The notes under the pieces are model-generated. The model saw nothing but the letters and a program-made list of their open reading frames with translations. It was not told the DNA's origin and searched no databases. This document shows, in pieces, positions 43,134-51,416 of a DNA stretch of 64,000 nucleotides (position 1 is its first letter; the number at the start of each line of letters is the position of its first letter). This DNA is from Herbaspirillum sp. alder98 (GTDB lineage Bacteria; Pseudomonadota; Gammaproteobacteria; Burkholderiales; Burkholderiaceae_D): contig NZ_JAIUCY010000001.1 in NCBI RefSeq assembly GCF_020179755.1, forward strand, positions 682,001 through 746,000, read 5' to 3'. Both the position numbers and the translations under genes were made by a program.

Positions 43134-44018
43134 TTACTCCCCGGCATTATTTTTCAGCGTCGCCAGCAACGACTGCACATCGGGCCAGATCAGTCGTACC
43201 CCCAGTTCTTCACGCAGGCGGCGATTATCGAGCCGGCGCGACTCTGACATGAACGACAACATCATCGGCGACACGCTCGCGCCGATGTCGGCGCGCGGCA
43301 TGCGTGGCGGGCGCGGCAGCGCCAGCGCATCGGCCACGGCATCGAGAAAGTCGCCGGTACGCAGATCGGTATCGTCCACCGCATGGTAGAGCCGGTTGGA
43401 CGCCCCATGTCGCATGGCCGCCAGCGTGGCCTGCGCCAGGTCGTCGCCATGAATGTGGTTGGTATAGACATCGTCGGCCACCGCCAGCGCCGGGGTCCCC
43501 TTGCGCAGGCGCTCGGCCGGCAGCCGATCGGCGGCATAGATACCGGGCACCCGCAGGATAGACAAGCGCCCGCCGCGCCGCCGCGCCCAGGCCCGCAGCA
43601 CGTTTTCGGCATCGACCCGGCGCACGGCGCGGGCAGTACGCGGACGCGCGGTGCGGGTCTCGTCGAAAAAGGCACCGTCGCAATCGCCATACACCCCGGT
43701 GGTACTGATATAAACCACGCGCGCGCCCTCGGGTAAAATGGCGGCCACATTGCGGGTACGACGGTCCACGGGACCTTCCGACGGCGGTGGCGCCAGGTGG
43801 ATGACGCGGTCGGCCAGGGGGCCCAGGCGGCCCAGCGAAAGCGGGCGGTCGAGGTCGGCCACGATCGGCACGGCACCGGCGGCGCGCAGTTCGGCGCAGC
43901 GTTGCGGGTTGCTGGTCACGGCCAGCACCCGATAGCGCGGGGTCAGCAGCGGCAACAAGCGCAGCCCGACGTCGCCACAACCGATGATCAGTACCCGCGG
44001 CATGCCCAGTTTTTTCAT
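43134..44018 (-). CDS. NAD(P)-binding epimerase/dehydratase-like SDR (YeeZ-like)
   Basis: The product is 294 residues. The N-terminal Rossmann motif is VLIIGCGDVGLRL, with a YxxxK-like region replaced by YISTTGVYGD; the extended-SDR relatives of this type (YeeZ group) often lack a full catalytic set and have no established reaction. ATG 44018 has GGAAAA upstream. It is divergent from the ferredoxin-type reductase gene (36-base gap between starts), so the two share a short promoter region. Confidence 0.82.
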   Translation of the reverse strand: MKKLGMPRVLIIGCGDVGLRLLPLLTPRYRVLAVTSNPQRCAELRAAGAVPIVADLDRPLSLGRLGPLADRVIHLAPPPSEGPVDRRTRNVAAILPEGARVVYISTTGVYGDCDGAFFDETRTARPRTARAVRRVDAENVLRAWARRRGGRLSILRVPGIYAADRLPAERLRKGTPALAVADDVYTNHIHGDDLAQATLAAMRHGASNRLYHAVDDTDLRTGDFLDAVADALALPRPPRMPRADIGASVSPMMLSFMSESRRLDNRRLREELGVRLIWPDVQSLLATLKNNAGE

Positions 44019-44054
44019 GGTTTTCCAATCACCCTAGTTCAGTTCACGAATTGT

Positions 44055-45098
44055 ATGAGTTTCCAAGTCACAGTACAGCCCAGCGGTCGCCAGTTTTCCT
44101 GCGATGAAGGCGAAACCATCCTCACCGCCGCCATCCGTGCCGGTGTCGGCCTGCCTTACGGCTGCAAGAACGGCGCTTGCAGCTCGTGCAAGGGCAAGCT
44201 GATTTCAGGCGCAGTGGAGCATGGCCCGCATCAGGAACGTGCCCTCCCCGCCAACGAAGAAAAACTCGGTTTCTCGCTGTTTTGCTGTGCCAAACCGTCT
44301 TCGGACGTCGTCATCGAGGCACGCGAAGTGGCCGGCGTCGGCGAATTCCCGGTGCGCAAGCTGCCGGTGCGGGTCGCCGGGCTCGAAAAGAAGGCCGACG
44401 ACGTGATCGTGCTGTCGCTGCAATTGCCGGCCAACGATCGCCTGCAGTACAAGGCCGGGCAATACGTCGAATTCATGCTGCGCGATGGCAAGCGTCGCAG
44501 CTACAGCATGGCCACCGCGCCCCATGTGGAAGGCCCCATGAGCCTGCATATCAGGCACCTGCCGGGCGGCCTGTTCACCGACCAGGTCTTCAGCACCATG
44601 AAGGAACGCGACATCCTGCGCATCGAAGGTCCGCTGGGCACCTTCTTCCTGCGCGAGGATTCCGACAAGCCCATCGTGCTGCTGGCCTCCGGCACCGGCT
44701 TTGCCCCGATCAAGGCGATCATCGAGCAGCTCGAACACGCCGGCTCGACCCGTCCGGTCACGCTGTACTGGGGCGGCCGCCGCCCGCAGGACCTGTACAT
44801 GAGCGAGCTGTGCCAGCAATGGGCGGCCAGCCTGCCGGCCTTCACCTATGTGCCGGTGGTGTCGAACGCGGCGCCCGAGGATAACTGGAGCGGCCGCAGC
44901 GGCTTCGTGCACCAGGCCGTGATGGCCGACTTCCCCGATCTCTCGGGCCACCAGGTCTATGCCTGCGGCGCCCCGATCGTGGTCGAATCGGCGCAGCGTG
45001 ACTTCGTCGCCCAGTGCCAGTTGCCGGCCGACGAGTTCTATGCCGACTCGTTCACCTCCGAAGCCGACCTGGCGACACCGGTCACCAACGCCGTCTAA
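44055..45098 (+). CDS. 2Fe-2S ferredoxin-FAD reductase fusion (CDP-6-deoxy-glucoseen/AscD-type reductase)
   Basis: The product is 347 residues. The N-terminal plant-type [2Fe-2S] domain has C37, C42, C45 (YGCKNGACSSCKG) and C77/C78 (LFCCAK). An FAD-binding domain (RRSYSMATAP) and an NAD-binding domain (LLASGTGFAPIKAIIEQL; ending in YACGAPIVVESAQRDF) follow. This order is found in AscD-like reductases and in the electron-transfer parts of oxygenases; no oxygenase partner is nearby, as is usual for the widespread betaproteobacterial version. The actual electron acceptor is unknown. Confidence 0.9.
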   Translation: MSFQVTVQPSGRQFSCDEGETILTAAIRAGVGLPYGCKNGACSSCKGKLISGAVEHGPHQERALPANEEKLGFSLFCCAKPSSDVVIEAREVAGVGEFPVRKLPVRVAGLEKKADDVIVLSLQLPANDRLQYKAGQYVEFMLRDGKRRSYSMATAPHVEGPMSLHIRHLPGGLFTDQVFSTMKERDILRIEGPLGTFFLREDSDKPIVLLASGTGFAPIKAIIEQLEHAGSTRPVTLYWGGRRPQDLYMSELCQQWAASLPAFTYVPVVSNAAPEDNWSGRSGFVHQAVMADFPDLSGHQVYACGAPIVVESAQRDFVAQCQLPADEFYADSFTSEADLATPVTNAV

Positions 45099-45208
45099 CT
45101 CCCCCCGGGCGGTCATCTGGCGGTCATCACGACCTGCCATGATGACCATCCGTGCGGCGGCAAAATACAACGTGGCGCCATTTAGGGCAAAATCAGGGCC
45201 GAATCTTT

Positions 45209-45237
45209 TTGACGCTAGTAGTAAAACGTCCTAATAT
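45209..45237 (+). promoter_or_regulatory. Sigma-70 promoter of the argD attenuator
   Basis: A -35 TTGACG (45209-45214), a 17-base spacer and a -10 TAATAT (45232-45237) form a near-consensus promoter. The expected start point, 7-8 bases on, falls at 45244-45245, that is on or beside the A of the leader-peptide ATG, implying a leaderless transcript. Confidence 0.75.
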
Positions 45238-45244
45238 TGACCGC

Positions 45245-45313
45245 ATGATCGCCAACGCCACATTTTTACGACGTCGCAGCCACCCTCAACGAGGTTTGCC
45301 GCTGTGCGCGTGA
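45245..45313 (+). CDS. Arg-rich leader peptide of argD (22 codons)
   Basis: The frame encodes 22 residues beginning MIANATF and including LRRRSHPQRG. Codons 9-11 are CGA-CGT-CGC (45269-45277), three Arg in a row, and codon 16 is a fourth (CGA). The stop TGA is at 45311-45313. The ATG coincides with the predicted transcription start, so translation would be leaderless, as described for the trp leader of Sinorhizobium. The peptide's last six codons overlap the 5' strand of an antiterminator (45293-45306). Function is inferred from this layout: ribosome stalling at Arg codons when Arg-tRNA is scarce. Confidence 0.7.
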   Translation: MIANATFLRRRSHPQRGLPLCA

Positions 45314-45360
45314 AGTGAAACGAATCGCGAAGCCACAGGCAAACCCTGTGGCTTTTTTTT
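45293..45360 (+). promoter_or_regulatory. Transcription attenuator (antiterminator/terminator) of argD
   Basis: Terminator: AAGCCACAGG (45330-45339) pairs with CCTGTGGCTT (45345-45354) over 10 bp, followed by a T-run to 45360. Competing antiterminator: 45293-45306 (GGTTTGCC, two unpaired, TGTG) pairs with 45334-45345 (CACAGGCAAACC), 12 bp with a two-base bulge. It uses most of the terminator's 5' arm, so the two structures exclude each other. A ribosome stalled on the Arg codons would leave 45293 onward free (read-through); one reaching the stop codon would cover it (termination). Confidence 0.75.
45330..45360 (+). terminator. Intrinsic terminator in the argD leader
   Basis: A 10-bp stem, 5-base loop CAAAC, then eight consecutive T residues counting those in the stem. 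It is ~95 bases before argD and after its promoter, so it must be conditional or define a short separate RNA of ~115 nt. Confidence 0.9.
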
Positions 45361-45453
45361 ATTCGCCATCGGGATTGTCCGTGCATTTTGCGTAGCTGAT
45401 CTGCCGCCGCCATGCCCCTTCCCGTTCAACCTTATTTGCCCCAGGAGCCTTCG

Positions 45454-46656
45454 ATGCAATACCAAGAATTCGACGCCAACAAGCTGATGTACGTCACCAA
45501 CCGTCCTGAACTGGTCTTTACCGAAGGCCAGGGCATGTGGCTGACCGATCACAACGGCAAGCGCTACCTGGATTACCTGCAGGGCTGGGCCGTCAATGCG
45601 CTGGGCCATTCGCCCAAGTGCATCAGCGATGCACTGGTCGCGCAAGGCGGCAAGCTGCTCAATCCATCGCCGGCGTTCTACAACGCGCCTTCGATCGAAC
45701 TGGCCAACCTGCTGACGGCCAACTCGGTATTCGACCGCGTGTTCTTCGCCAACAGCGGCGCCGAAGCCAATGAGGGCGCCATCAAGCTGGCCCGCAAGTG
45801 GGGCAAGAAGAATCCGGCCTCCAATGGCGACGCCCGCTTCGAGATCATCACCTTCAAGCACAGCTTCCATGGCCGTACCCTGGCCACCATGTCGGCCAGC
45901 GGCAAGGACGGCTGGGACACCATGTTCGCGCCGCAGGTGCCGGGCTTCCCCAAGGCCACGCTGAACGACCTGGCCAGCGTCGAGGCGCTGATCACCAAGC
46001 ACACCGTGGCGGTGATGCTGGAACCGGTGCAGGGCGAAGGCGGCGTGATCCCGGCCAGCCGCGAATTCATGCAGGGCCTGCGTCGCCTGACCAAGCAGGC
46101 CGGCCTGCTGCTGATCGTGGATGAAGTGCAAAGCGGCATGGGCCGCACCGGTGAACTGTTCGCCTACCAGCTGTCGGATGTCGAACCCGACATCATGACG
46201 CTGGGCAAGGGCATCGGCGGCGGCGTGCCGCTGGCAGCCCTGCTGGCGCGTGAAGAGATCGCCTGCTTCGAGCCGGGCGACCAGGGCGGCACCTACAACG
46301 GCAATCCATTGATGACCGCAGTGGGCGTGGCCGTGATGAAGGAACTGCTCAAGCCCGGCTTCCTGCAGAGCGTGCGCGAACGCGCCGACTACCTGCGCGC
46401 CGGTTCACTGAAATTGTCCGAGAAGCATGGCTTCGAAGGCGAGCGCGGTGAAGGCCTGCTGCGCGCGCTGCAACTGGGTCGCGACATCGGCCCGCAGATC
46501 GTCGAGGCTGCACGCAACATGGAACCGGTCGGCCTGCTGCTCAATGCGCCGCGTCCCAACCTGCTGCGTTTCATGCCGGCACTGAACGTGACCAACGACG
46601 AAATCGACCAGATGTTCGCCATGCTGTCGGACGTCCTGGTCAAACTGGGTCACTAA
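45454..46656 (+). CDS. argD: Acetylornithine/N-succinyldiaminopimelate aminotransferase
   Basis: The product is 400 residues, a class III PLP aminotransferase, close to E. coli ArgD (406). PLP-binding features are [15 protein letters not shown] (from N100), the Asp in [15 protein letters not shown] (D223) and the Schiff-base Lys in [10 protein letters not shown] (K252). It converts N-acetylglutamate semialdehyde to N-acetylornithine in arginine synthesis and usually also serves lysine synthesis. AGGAG precedes ATG 45454. The upstream Arg-codon leader and attenuator agree with the arginine assignment. An NlpC/P60 lipoprotein gene follows after four bases. Confidence 0.88.
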   Translation: MQYQEFDANKLMYVTNRPELVFTEGQGMWLTDHNGKRYLDYLQGWAVNALGHSPKCISDALVAQGGKLLNPSPAFYNAPSIELANLLTANSVFDRVFFANSGAEANEGAIKLARKWGKKNPASNGDARFEIITFKHSFHGRTLATMSASGKDGWDTMFAPQVPGFPKATLNDLASVEALITKHTVAVMLEPVQGEGGVIPASREFMQGLRRLTKQAGLLLIVDEVQSGMGRTGELFAYQLSDVEPDIMTLGKGIGGGVPLAALLAREEIACFEPGDQGGTYNGNPLMTAVGVAVMKELLKPGFLQSVRERADYLRAGSLKLSEKHGFEGERGEGLLRALQLGRDIGPQIVEAARNMEPVGLLLNAPRPNLLRFMPALNVTNDEIDQMFAMLSDVLVKLGH

Positions 46657-46660
46657 GCCG

Positions 46661-47206
46661 ATGCGGGTGCACGACGCCGTGTCGTTGGTTCGCGCACAAG
46701 GCGCCGGCAGCATCGCCGCCTTGTGCGCGGCGTTGCTGCTGGTGGCCTGCGGCAGCAATCCGGTGGCGCCGCCCATCGAACGCCTGCCGGGAGCCGAGCC
46801 ATCGAGTCAGCCGGCATTGCCGGCCACCGAGGCGGGCAATGAGGTGGCCATCTATGCGCTGTCGCTGATCGACACCGGCTATCGCTTCGGCGGCAAGAAC
46901 CCGTCCGCCGGTCTCGACTGCAGCGGCATGGTGTCGTACATCTTCGGGCAGGCGGCCAACTATCGCATCAGCGGCAGCGCCGCCGACATCGCCCGGCGCG
47001 GGCGCCAGATCGACCCGGCGCAACTGCGGGCCGGCGACCTGGTGTTCTTCAATACGATGAACAAGCCCTTCTCGCACGTCGGCATCTACCTGGGCGACGG
47101 CCGCTTCGTGCATGCACCGTCGACCAACGGCCGGGTGCATATCACGCGCATGGACAATCCCTACTTTTCGCGCCGCTTCGAAATGGCGCGCAGCTATTTC
47201 AACTAG
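46661..47206 (+). CDS. NlpC/P60 cell-wall hydrolase lipoprotein
   Basis: The product is 181 residues. A signal with lipobox LVAC (C30) precedes a linker and an NlpC/P60 domain (~60-181) with catalytic C87 (GLDCSGMVSY), H139 (FSHVGIYLG) and H151 (FVHAPS). It is likely a D,L-endopeptidase acting on peptidoglycan stems from the outer membrane. It begins four bases after argD and is probably co-transcribed, with no obvious metabolic link. Its end overlaps the convergent GntR gene by four bases. Confidence 0.9.
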   Translation: MRVHDAVSLVRAQGAGSIAALCAALLLVACGSNPVAPPIERLPGAEPSSQPALPATEAGNEVAIYALSLIDTGYRFGGKNPSAGLDCSGMVSYIFGQAANYRISGSAADIARRGRQIDPAQLRAGDLVFFNTMNKPFSHVGIYLGDGRFVHAPSTNGRVHITRMDNPYFSRRFEMARSYFN

Positions 47207-48099
47207 ATTCCTGACGAGCGCTTGCGCGCACCGACCTTGATGGCCGGCTTGGCCGCCAGCGTCGCCTTGTTCTTGGCCAGCAGCTTGGCCGCTCCCGCCT
47301 TGGCCGACGCCACCGAAGGCTTGCGCGCACGCGGCGCCTTGCGGGCACGGCCGGCAGGCGCCGGCTCTTCTGCCTCACGCACGGATTCACGTACGGATTC
47401 CCGCAGGGTCAGGTTGGCCGAATAACGCTTGAACGAGATATCCATGTGGCGCCGCATCGCTTCGCGCGCCGCCGCCGGGTCGCGCGCGCGCAAGGCCTGC
47501 ATCACCTGCGCATGTTCATCGATCGCTTCCAGCCACACCACCTTGCTGTCGAAGTGGCTGTGCAGACGCTTGAAGAGCGGCCCCAGGCGGGCATCGAACA
47601 ATTGCGTCACCAGTCCGACCAGAACGCTGTTGCCGGTCGCCTCGGCCACCCGGATATGAAACAGGCGATCGGCCTGCAGCGGATTGATGCCTGCTGCGGT
47701 ATCGGCAATCATGGCCTGGAAGGCGTCGTCGATGGCCGTGATCTGCGCATCGCTGGCATGCTGGGCGGCCGCGTGGGCCACCTCGCCCTCGATCATCTCG
47801 CGCGCCCGGATCAGCTCCAGTGGGCCTTCCTCGGTGGACAGGTCGATCTCGCCCTCGACCAGCGTCGAAGGCCGTCGCACATAAATGCCCGAGCCCATGT
47901 GCACTTCGATATAGCCCTCGACTTCGAGGGCGATCAACGCCTCGCGCAGCGATGGCCGCGACACCCCCAGCTGCACGGCGAGGTCGCGCTCGGAGGGCAG
48001 GCGCGAACCGACCTGGAACTCGCCATCGACGATCAGCTTCCTCAACTGGTCACTGATCTGGCGGTACAGGCGCTGCGGCTCAATCGCTTCAATCGGCAT
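47203..48099 (-). CDS. FCD GntR regulator with histone H1-like C-terminal tail
   Basis: The product is 298 residues from ATG 48099. A winged helix (YRQISDQLRKLIVDGEFQVGSRLPSERDLAVQLGVSRPSLREALIALEVEGYIE) and an FCD domain (~90-225) are followed by a ~50-residue tail (249-298) rich in Lys, Ala, Arg and Pro (RARKAPRARKPSVASAKAG...KPAIKVGARKRSSGI), like histone H1 or AlgP-type tails. Such a tail is atypical of FadR-type regulators and should add nonspecific DNA affinity. It is last in the leftward tctC-tctB-tctA-dehydrogenase unit. TGGT-N3-ACCA sites upstream of tctC (52634, 52866) are its likely targets. Confidence 0.88.
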   Translation of the reverse strand: MPIEAIEPQRLYRQISDQLRKLIVDGEFQVGSRLPSERDLAVQLGVSRPSLREALIALEVEGYIEVHMGSGIYVRRPSTLVEGEIDLSTEEGPLELIRAREMIEGEVAHAAAQHASDAQITAIDDAFQAMIADTAAGINPLQADRLFHIRVAEATGNSVLVGLVTQLFDARLGPLFKRLHSHFDSKVVWLEAIDEHAQVMQALRARDPAAAREAMRRHMDISFKRYSANLTLRESVRESVREAEEPAPAGRARKAPRARKPSVASAKAGAAKLLAKNKATLAAKPAIKVGARKRSSGI

Positions 48100-48164
48100 G
48101 AAGGATCCGTTCAAAGTAGTTCATCTTCCAGGTCCGGGCCGCCTCGGCCGCCCGGACCTGCCCG

Positions 48165-49229
48165 TCATGCCGACAGCGCCGTCGGGAAATCCAGGCCATA
48201 CGACGACCCGGCCTCGCGCAGCGCCGGGGCAATCGTCGGATGCAAGGCCACGCCTTCTTTCAACTGTTGCGCCCGCCGCTGCATGCCACGGTCGCCCGGC
48301 ATGCGCACCTGCTCCACGCCCGGGCGCGGTGGATTGGTGCGGCAGGCGTCGGCCACGAAATCCATCTGACGCAGGAAATCCTGGGTGCCGCCGAAGGCCG
48401 ACGGATCGTACAGCGACATGAACACCGTGGCGCCCCATCCCGAAGGCGGATCGGCACGACCATAGCCGGACAGGCCACCGGTCAGCGCCTCGATCAGCAC
48501 CGCCAGCCCGAAGCCCTTGTGGCCTGCCGCCAGGCCGCCCAGCGGCAGGATGGTGCCGGGCGGATCCTGCGCCAGCACCGCCGGGTCGCGGCTGGGATTG
48601 CCATGGCCGTCGATCAGCCACTCTTCATCGAACTGGCGACCGGCCTTGTGCAGGCGGTTGCTCATGCCGTTGGTGGTGACCGAGGCCGAGATATCGATCA
48701 GGAACGGCGTGCCCGAAGTCGGAATGCCGGCGGCGATGGGGTTCGGCGTGAACACCGCACGGGTGCCGCCAAAGGGCGCCACGCTCTGCACCGCCGGGTC
48801 GGAGCTGGCCAGCACCATCACGAACCCCTCTTGCGTGGCGCGCAGCAGATAAGCGGCCAGGCAGGCGATGTGATGGCTGTGGTGGATGGTCAGCGAAGCC
48901 GTGCCGTAGTCGCGCGCCTTGGGGATCAGCGCATCGATGCCTTGATGCACCAGCCACGGGCCCGGCAGGCGACGGCCGTCCCACGCCAGGGCGGCGGCGC
49001 GTTCGGACAGCACTTGCGGCGCGCCGGTCTTGGTCATGCTGCCCTTCTCGAGCTCCTTCACGTAGGGCGCCAGCAGGGCCAGGCCATGGGTGTCGTGTCC
49101 CAGCAGGTCGCCGTCGACCAGGGTCGAGGCCACGCTGTCGGCCTTGGGCGCGTCGAGACCGGCCTTTTGCAGCAGGGTGCTGGCGAAGCGGGTCAGTTCA
49201 TCGGCAGAAAAACGTTCAGGTGAAGCCAT
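48165..49229 (-). CDS. Malate/L-lactate dehydrogenase (LDH2/MDH2, YlbC-like) family oxidoreductase
   Basis: The product is 354 residues of the LDH2/MDH2 fold. Typical segments are LLGHDTHGLALLAPYVKELEKG, TIHHSHHIACLAAYLLRATQEGFV and GGLAAGHKGFGLAVLIEALTG. The family covers malate, lactate, ureidoglycolate, sulfolactate and delta-1-piperideine-2-carboxylate reductases, all NAD(P)-dependent and acting on 2-hydroxy or 2-imino acids. ATG 49229 has AAGGA upstream; an ATG at 49241 is too close to it. It is between tctA and the GntR gene, so it probably oxidises the acid imported by TctABC. Confidence 0.9.
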   Translation of the reverse strand: MASPERFSADELTRFASTLLQKAGLDAPKADSVASTLVDGDLLGHDTHGLALLAPYVKELEKGSMTKTGAPQVLSERAAALAWDGRRLPGPWLVHQGIDALIPKARDYGTASLTIHHSHHIACLAAYLLRATQEGFVMVLASSDPAVQSVAPFGGTRAVFTPNPIAAGIPTSGTPFLIDISASVTTNGMSNRLHKAGRQFDEEWLIDGHGNPSRDPAVLAQDPPGTILPLGGLAAGHKGFGLAVLIEALTGGLSGYGRADPPSGWGATVFMSLYDPSAFGGTQDFLRQMDFVADACRTNPPRPGVEQVRMPGDRGMQRRAQQLKEGVALHPTIAPALREAGSSYGLDFPTALSA

Positions 49230-49271
49230 GCAAACAACCATCCTTTCATTGAGGTGAATCGGGAAGTCCGG

Positions 49272-50768
49272 CTAGGCCGGGGCCACTGCGCGACGGCGTA
49301 ACGCCTTCAACGCAAATGGCAGGAACCAGAGGACGATGGTGATCACGCCCAGCGTACCAGCAATGGGCCGACTGAAGAAGGCCAGGAACTCGCCATCGGC
49401 CTTGATCATCGAGGTGACGAAATGTTCTTCGAGCATGCCGCCCAGCACCACGCCCAGCACCGCAGGCGCCACCGGAAAACCGTTCTCTTCCATGAAGTAG
49501 GCCAGCATGCCGAAGGCCAGCATGATCGCCACGTCGGTGACGCTGTTGTTGGTGGCGTAGGAACCGACCACGCAGAACAGCAGGATCAGCGGCATCAGCA
49601 CCCCGCGCGGGATCGTCAGGATACGCTTGGAGGCCTTGATGCACCAGTAACCCAGCGGCAGCATCAGCAGGTTGGCCAGCACGAAGACGATGAAGATGGC
49701 GTACATCGATACCGGGTTCTCGATGAAGATCATCGGGCCCGGATTGAGGTTCTTCATGTACAGCACGCCGATCACGATGGCCGTGATCGAGTCGCCCGGG
49801 ATGCCGAACACCAGCGCCGGGATCCAGGCGCCGGCCAGCGCCGAATTATTGGCCGCGCCCGACTCGACGATGCCTTCGGGATGACCGGTGCCGAACTTCT
49901 CCGGCTCCTTCGACATCTTCTTGCTCATCGCATACGACATCCAGGCAGCGATGTCGGCGCCGGCTCCCGGCAACACTCCCACCAGGGTGCCCAGCACGCT
50001 GCCGCGCCAGACCGAACGCGGATATTTCAGGCACAGACCCCACATGCCCTTGAACACGTTGCCGACCTGGCCATCGGCGATCTTCATCGTGAAGTCTTTC
50101 GATACCGCGAATCGCAGCACTTCCGACATGGCGAACATGCCCACCATCAGCGGCACCAGCGAGACCCCGCCCAGCAGGTCGGGATGGTCGAAGGTGAAGC
50201 GCGGCACGCCGGCCGGGTTGCCCATGCCGACCGAGGCGATGAACATGCCGAGAAACAGCGACACGAAGCCCTTGAGCGGATTCTCGGAGGCGATGAAGAT
50301 GGCGCAGGTCAAGCCCAGCAGCACCAGCCAGAAGTATTCGAAGGACGAGAACTTCAGCGCCAGCTCGGCCAGCGCGGGCGCAGCCAGGATCAGCACGATG
50401 GTGCCGAACAGGCCGCCGATGACCGAAAACACCAGGCTGGCGCCGAGCGCGATCTCGCCCTGCCCCTTCATGGTCATGGCATAGGCTTCGTCGGTATAGG
50501 CCGCCGACGAGGGGGTGCCGGGAATGCGCAGCAGGCAACCCGGGATGTCACCCGAGAAGATGGCCATGGCGGTGGCCGAGACCATGGTCGCGATGGCCGG
50601 CACCGGCGGCATGAAGAAGGTCACCGGCACCAGCAGCGCGACGGCCATGGTGGCCGACAAGCCGGGAATGGCGCCCATGAACAGCCCGAATATCGAGGCC
50701 CCCAGGATCACCGCCAGCACATATGGATCGAACACCATCGCGAAGGCGGCATAGATATTGGCAAGCAT
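49272..50768 (-). CDS. tctA: Tripartite tricarboxylate transporter large permease
   Basis: The product is 498 residues with about 12 helices. TctA hallmarks are GLFMGAIPGLSATMAVALLVPVTF near the start, IPGTPSSAAYTDEAY, and a second GVLPGAGADIAAWMSYA with FGIPGDSITAIVIG. It forms the inner-membrane channel with TctB. AAGGAGA precedes ATG 50768, ten bases after the tctB stop. Genes tctC-tctB-tctA-ldh-gntR run leftward as one unit. Confidence 0.93.
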   Translation of the reverse strand: MLANIYAAFAMVFDPYVLAVILGASIFGLFMGAIPGLSATMAVALLVPVTFFMPPVPAIATMVSATAMAIFSGDIPGCLLRIPGTPSSAAYTDEAYAMTMKGQGEIALGASLVFSVIGGLFGTIVLILAAPALAELALKFSSFEYFWLVLLGLTCAIFIASENPLKGFVSLFLGMFIASVGMGNPAGVPRFTFDHPDLLGGVSLVPLMVGMFAMSEVLRFAVSKDFTMKIADGQVGNVFKGMWGLCLKYPRSVWRGSVLGTLVGVLPGAGADIAAWMSYAMSKKMSKEPEKFGTGHPEGIVESGAANNSALAGAWIPALVFGIPGDSITAIVIGVLYMKNLNPGPMIFIENPVSMYAIFIVFVLANLLMLPLGYWCIKASKRILTIPRGVLMPLILLFCVVGSYATNNSVTDVAIMLAFGMLAYFMEENGFPVAPAVLGVVLGGMLEEHFVTSMIKADGEFLAFFSRPIAGTLGVITIVLWFLPFALKALRRRAVAPA

Positions 50769-50778
50769 GTCGGTCTCC

Positions 50779-51309
50779 TTACCAGGCCAGCGGTTGCAGG
50801 ATGCCCCAGGGCAGCGGCACCTTGAGCAACTTGTAGAACAGCGCATGGATCACCAGCGCGCTCAGCACCGCCACCGGCAAGGCCACCACCACGCGGGTGC
50901 GAAAGGTCAGGAACAGGAGCGTCAGCAGGATGAACGACGTCGGCAGGAAACCGAGCGGCTCGGAGACCCAGATGTAGAACACCAGCGACGCCGGAATCAG
51001 CAGGAAGGCAAATACCGAGCGGCCGCTGTGCAGCCACGGCGGCAGCGAAAACCAGCGTGCGTCGTCGTCATCGTGACCGACCGTCGGGATGCGCGTGCCG
51101 TGCGACGTGTTGGCGGCGCTCCGTCGCAAGCCACGCAGCCCCTTCAACACCAGCAGCACGGCGCAGATCATGAAGCCGCCGGCCAGCATCTGCGGGAAGA
51201 CATTGGGGCCGATCTGCTGGCCCATGGCAGGCAGCGTATCGGCATAGACGTAGATCGCGATCGCAAACAGGGCGACCAGCAATCCCGATAAGGCATCGTT
51301 GATTTTCAT
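50779..51309 (-). CDS. tctB: Tripartite tricarboxylate transporter small permease
   Basis: The product is 176 residues with four predicted helices, two at each end, separated by a hydrophilic loop (RRSAANTSHGTRIPTVGHDDDDARWFS) slightly longer than usual. GPNVFPQMLAGGFMICAVLLVLKG is typical of TctB. It lies between tctC and tctA. Confidence 0.88.
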   Translation of the reverse strand: MKINDALSGLLVALFAIAIYVYADTLPAMGQQIGPNVFPQMLAGGFMICAVLLVLKGLRGLRRSAANTSHGTRIPTVGHDDDDARWFSLPPWLHSGRSVFAFLLIPASLVFYIWVSEPLGFLPTSFILLTLLFLTFRTRVVVALPVAVLSALVIHALFYKLLKVPLPWGILQPLAW

Positions 51310-51416
51310 GATGGCGAGGGTCCGAAAAATCGAGTGGAAAAACCATTGGGAACAAGCGCTTAAAAAACGCGACGCCCTGTCTTCTCCGGCAGGGGCGTCG
51401 CACCATGCAGCGCGTC

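Noticed and set aside
45209..45360. 6S or other known small RNA
   Set aside because: The transcript would be only ~115 nt with a coding frame and mutually exclusive stems; it lacks the long bulged rod of 6S RNA, so attenuator is the better reading. An independent sRNA role is not excluded.
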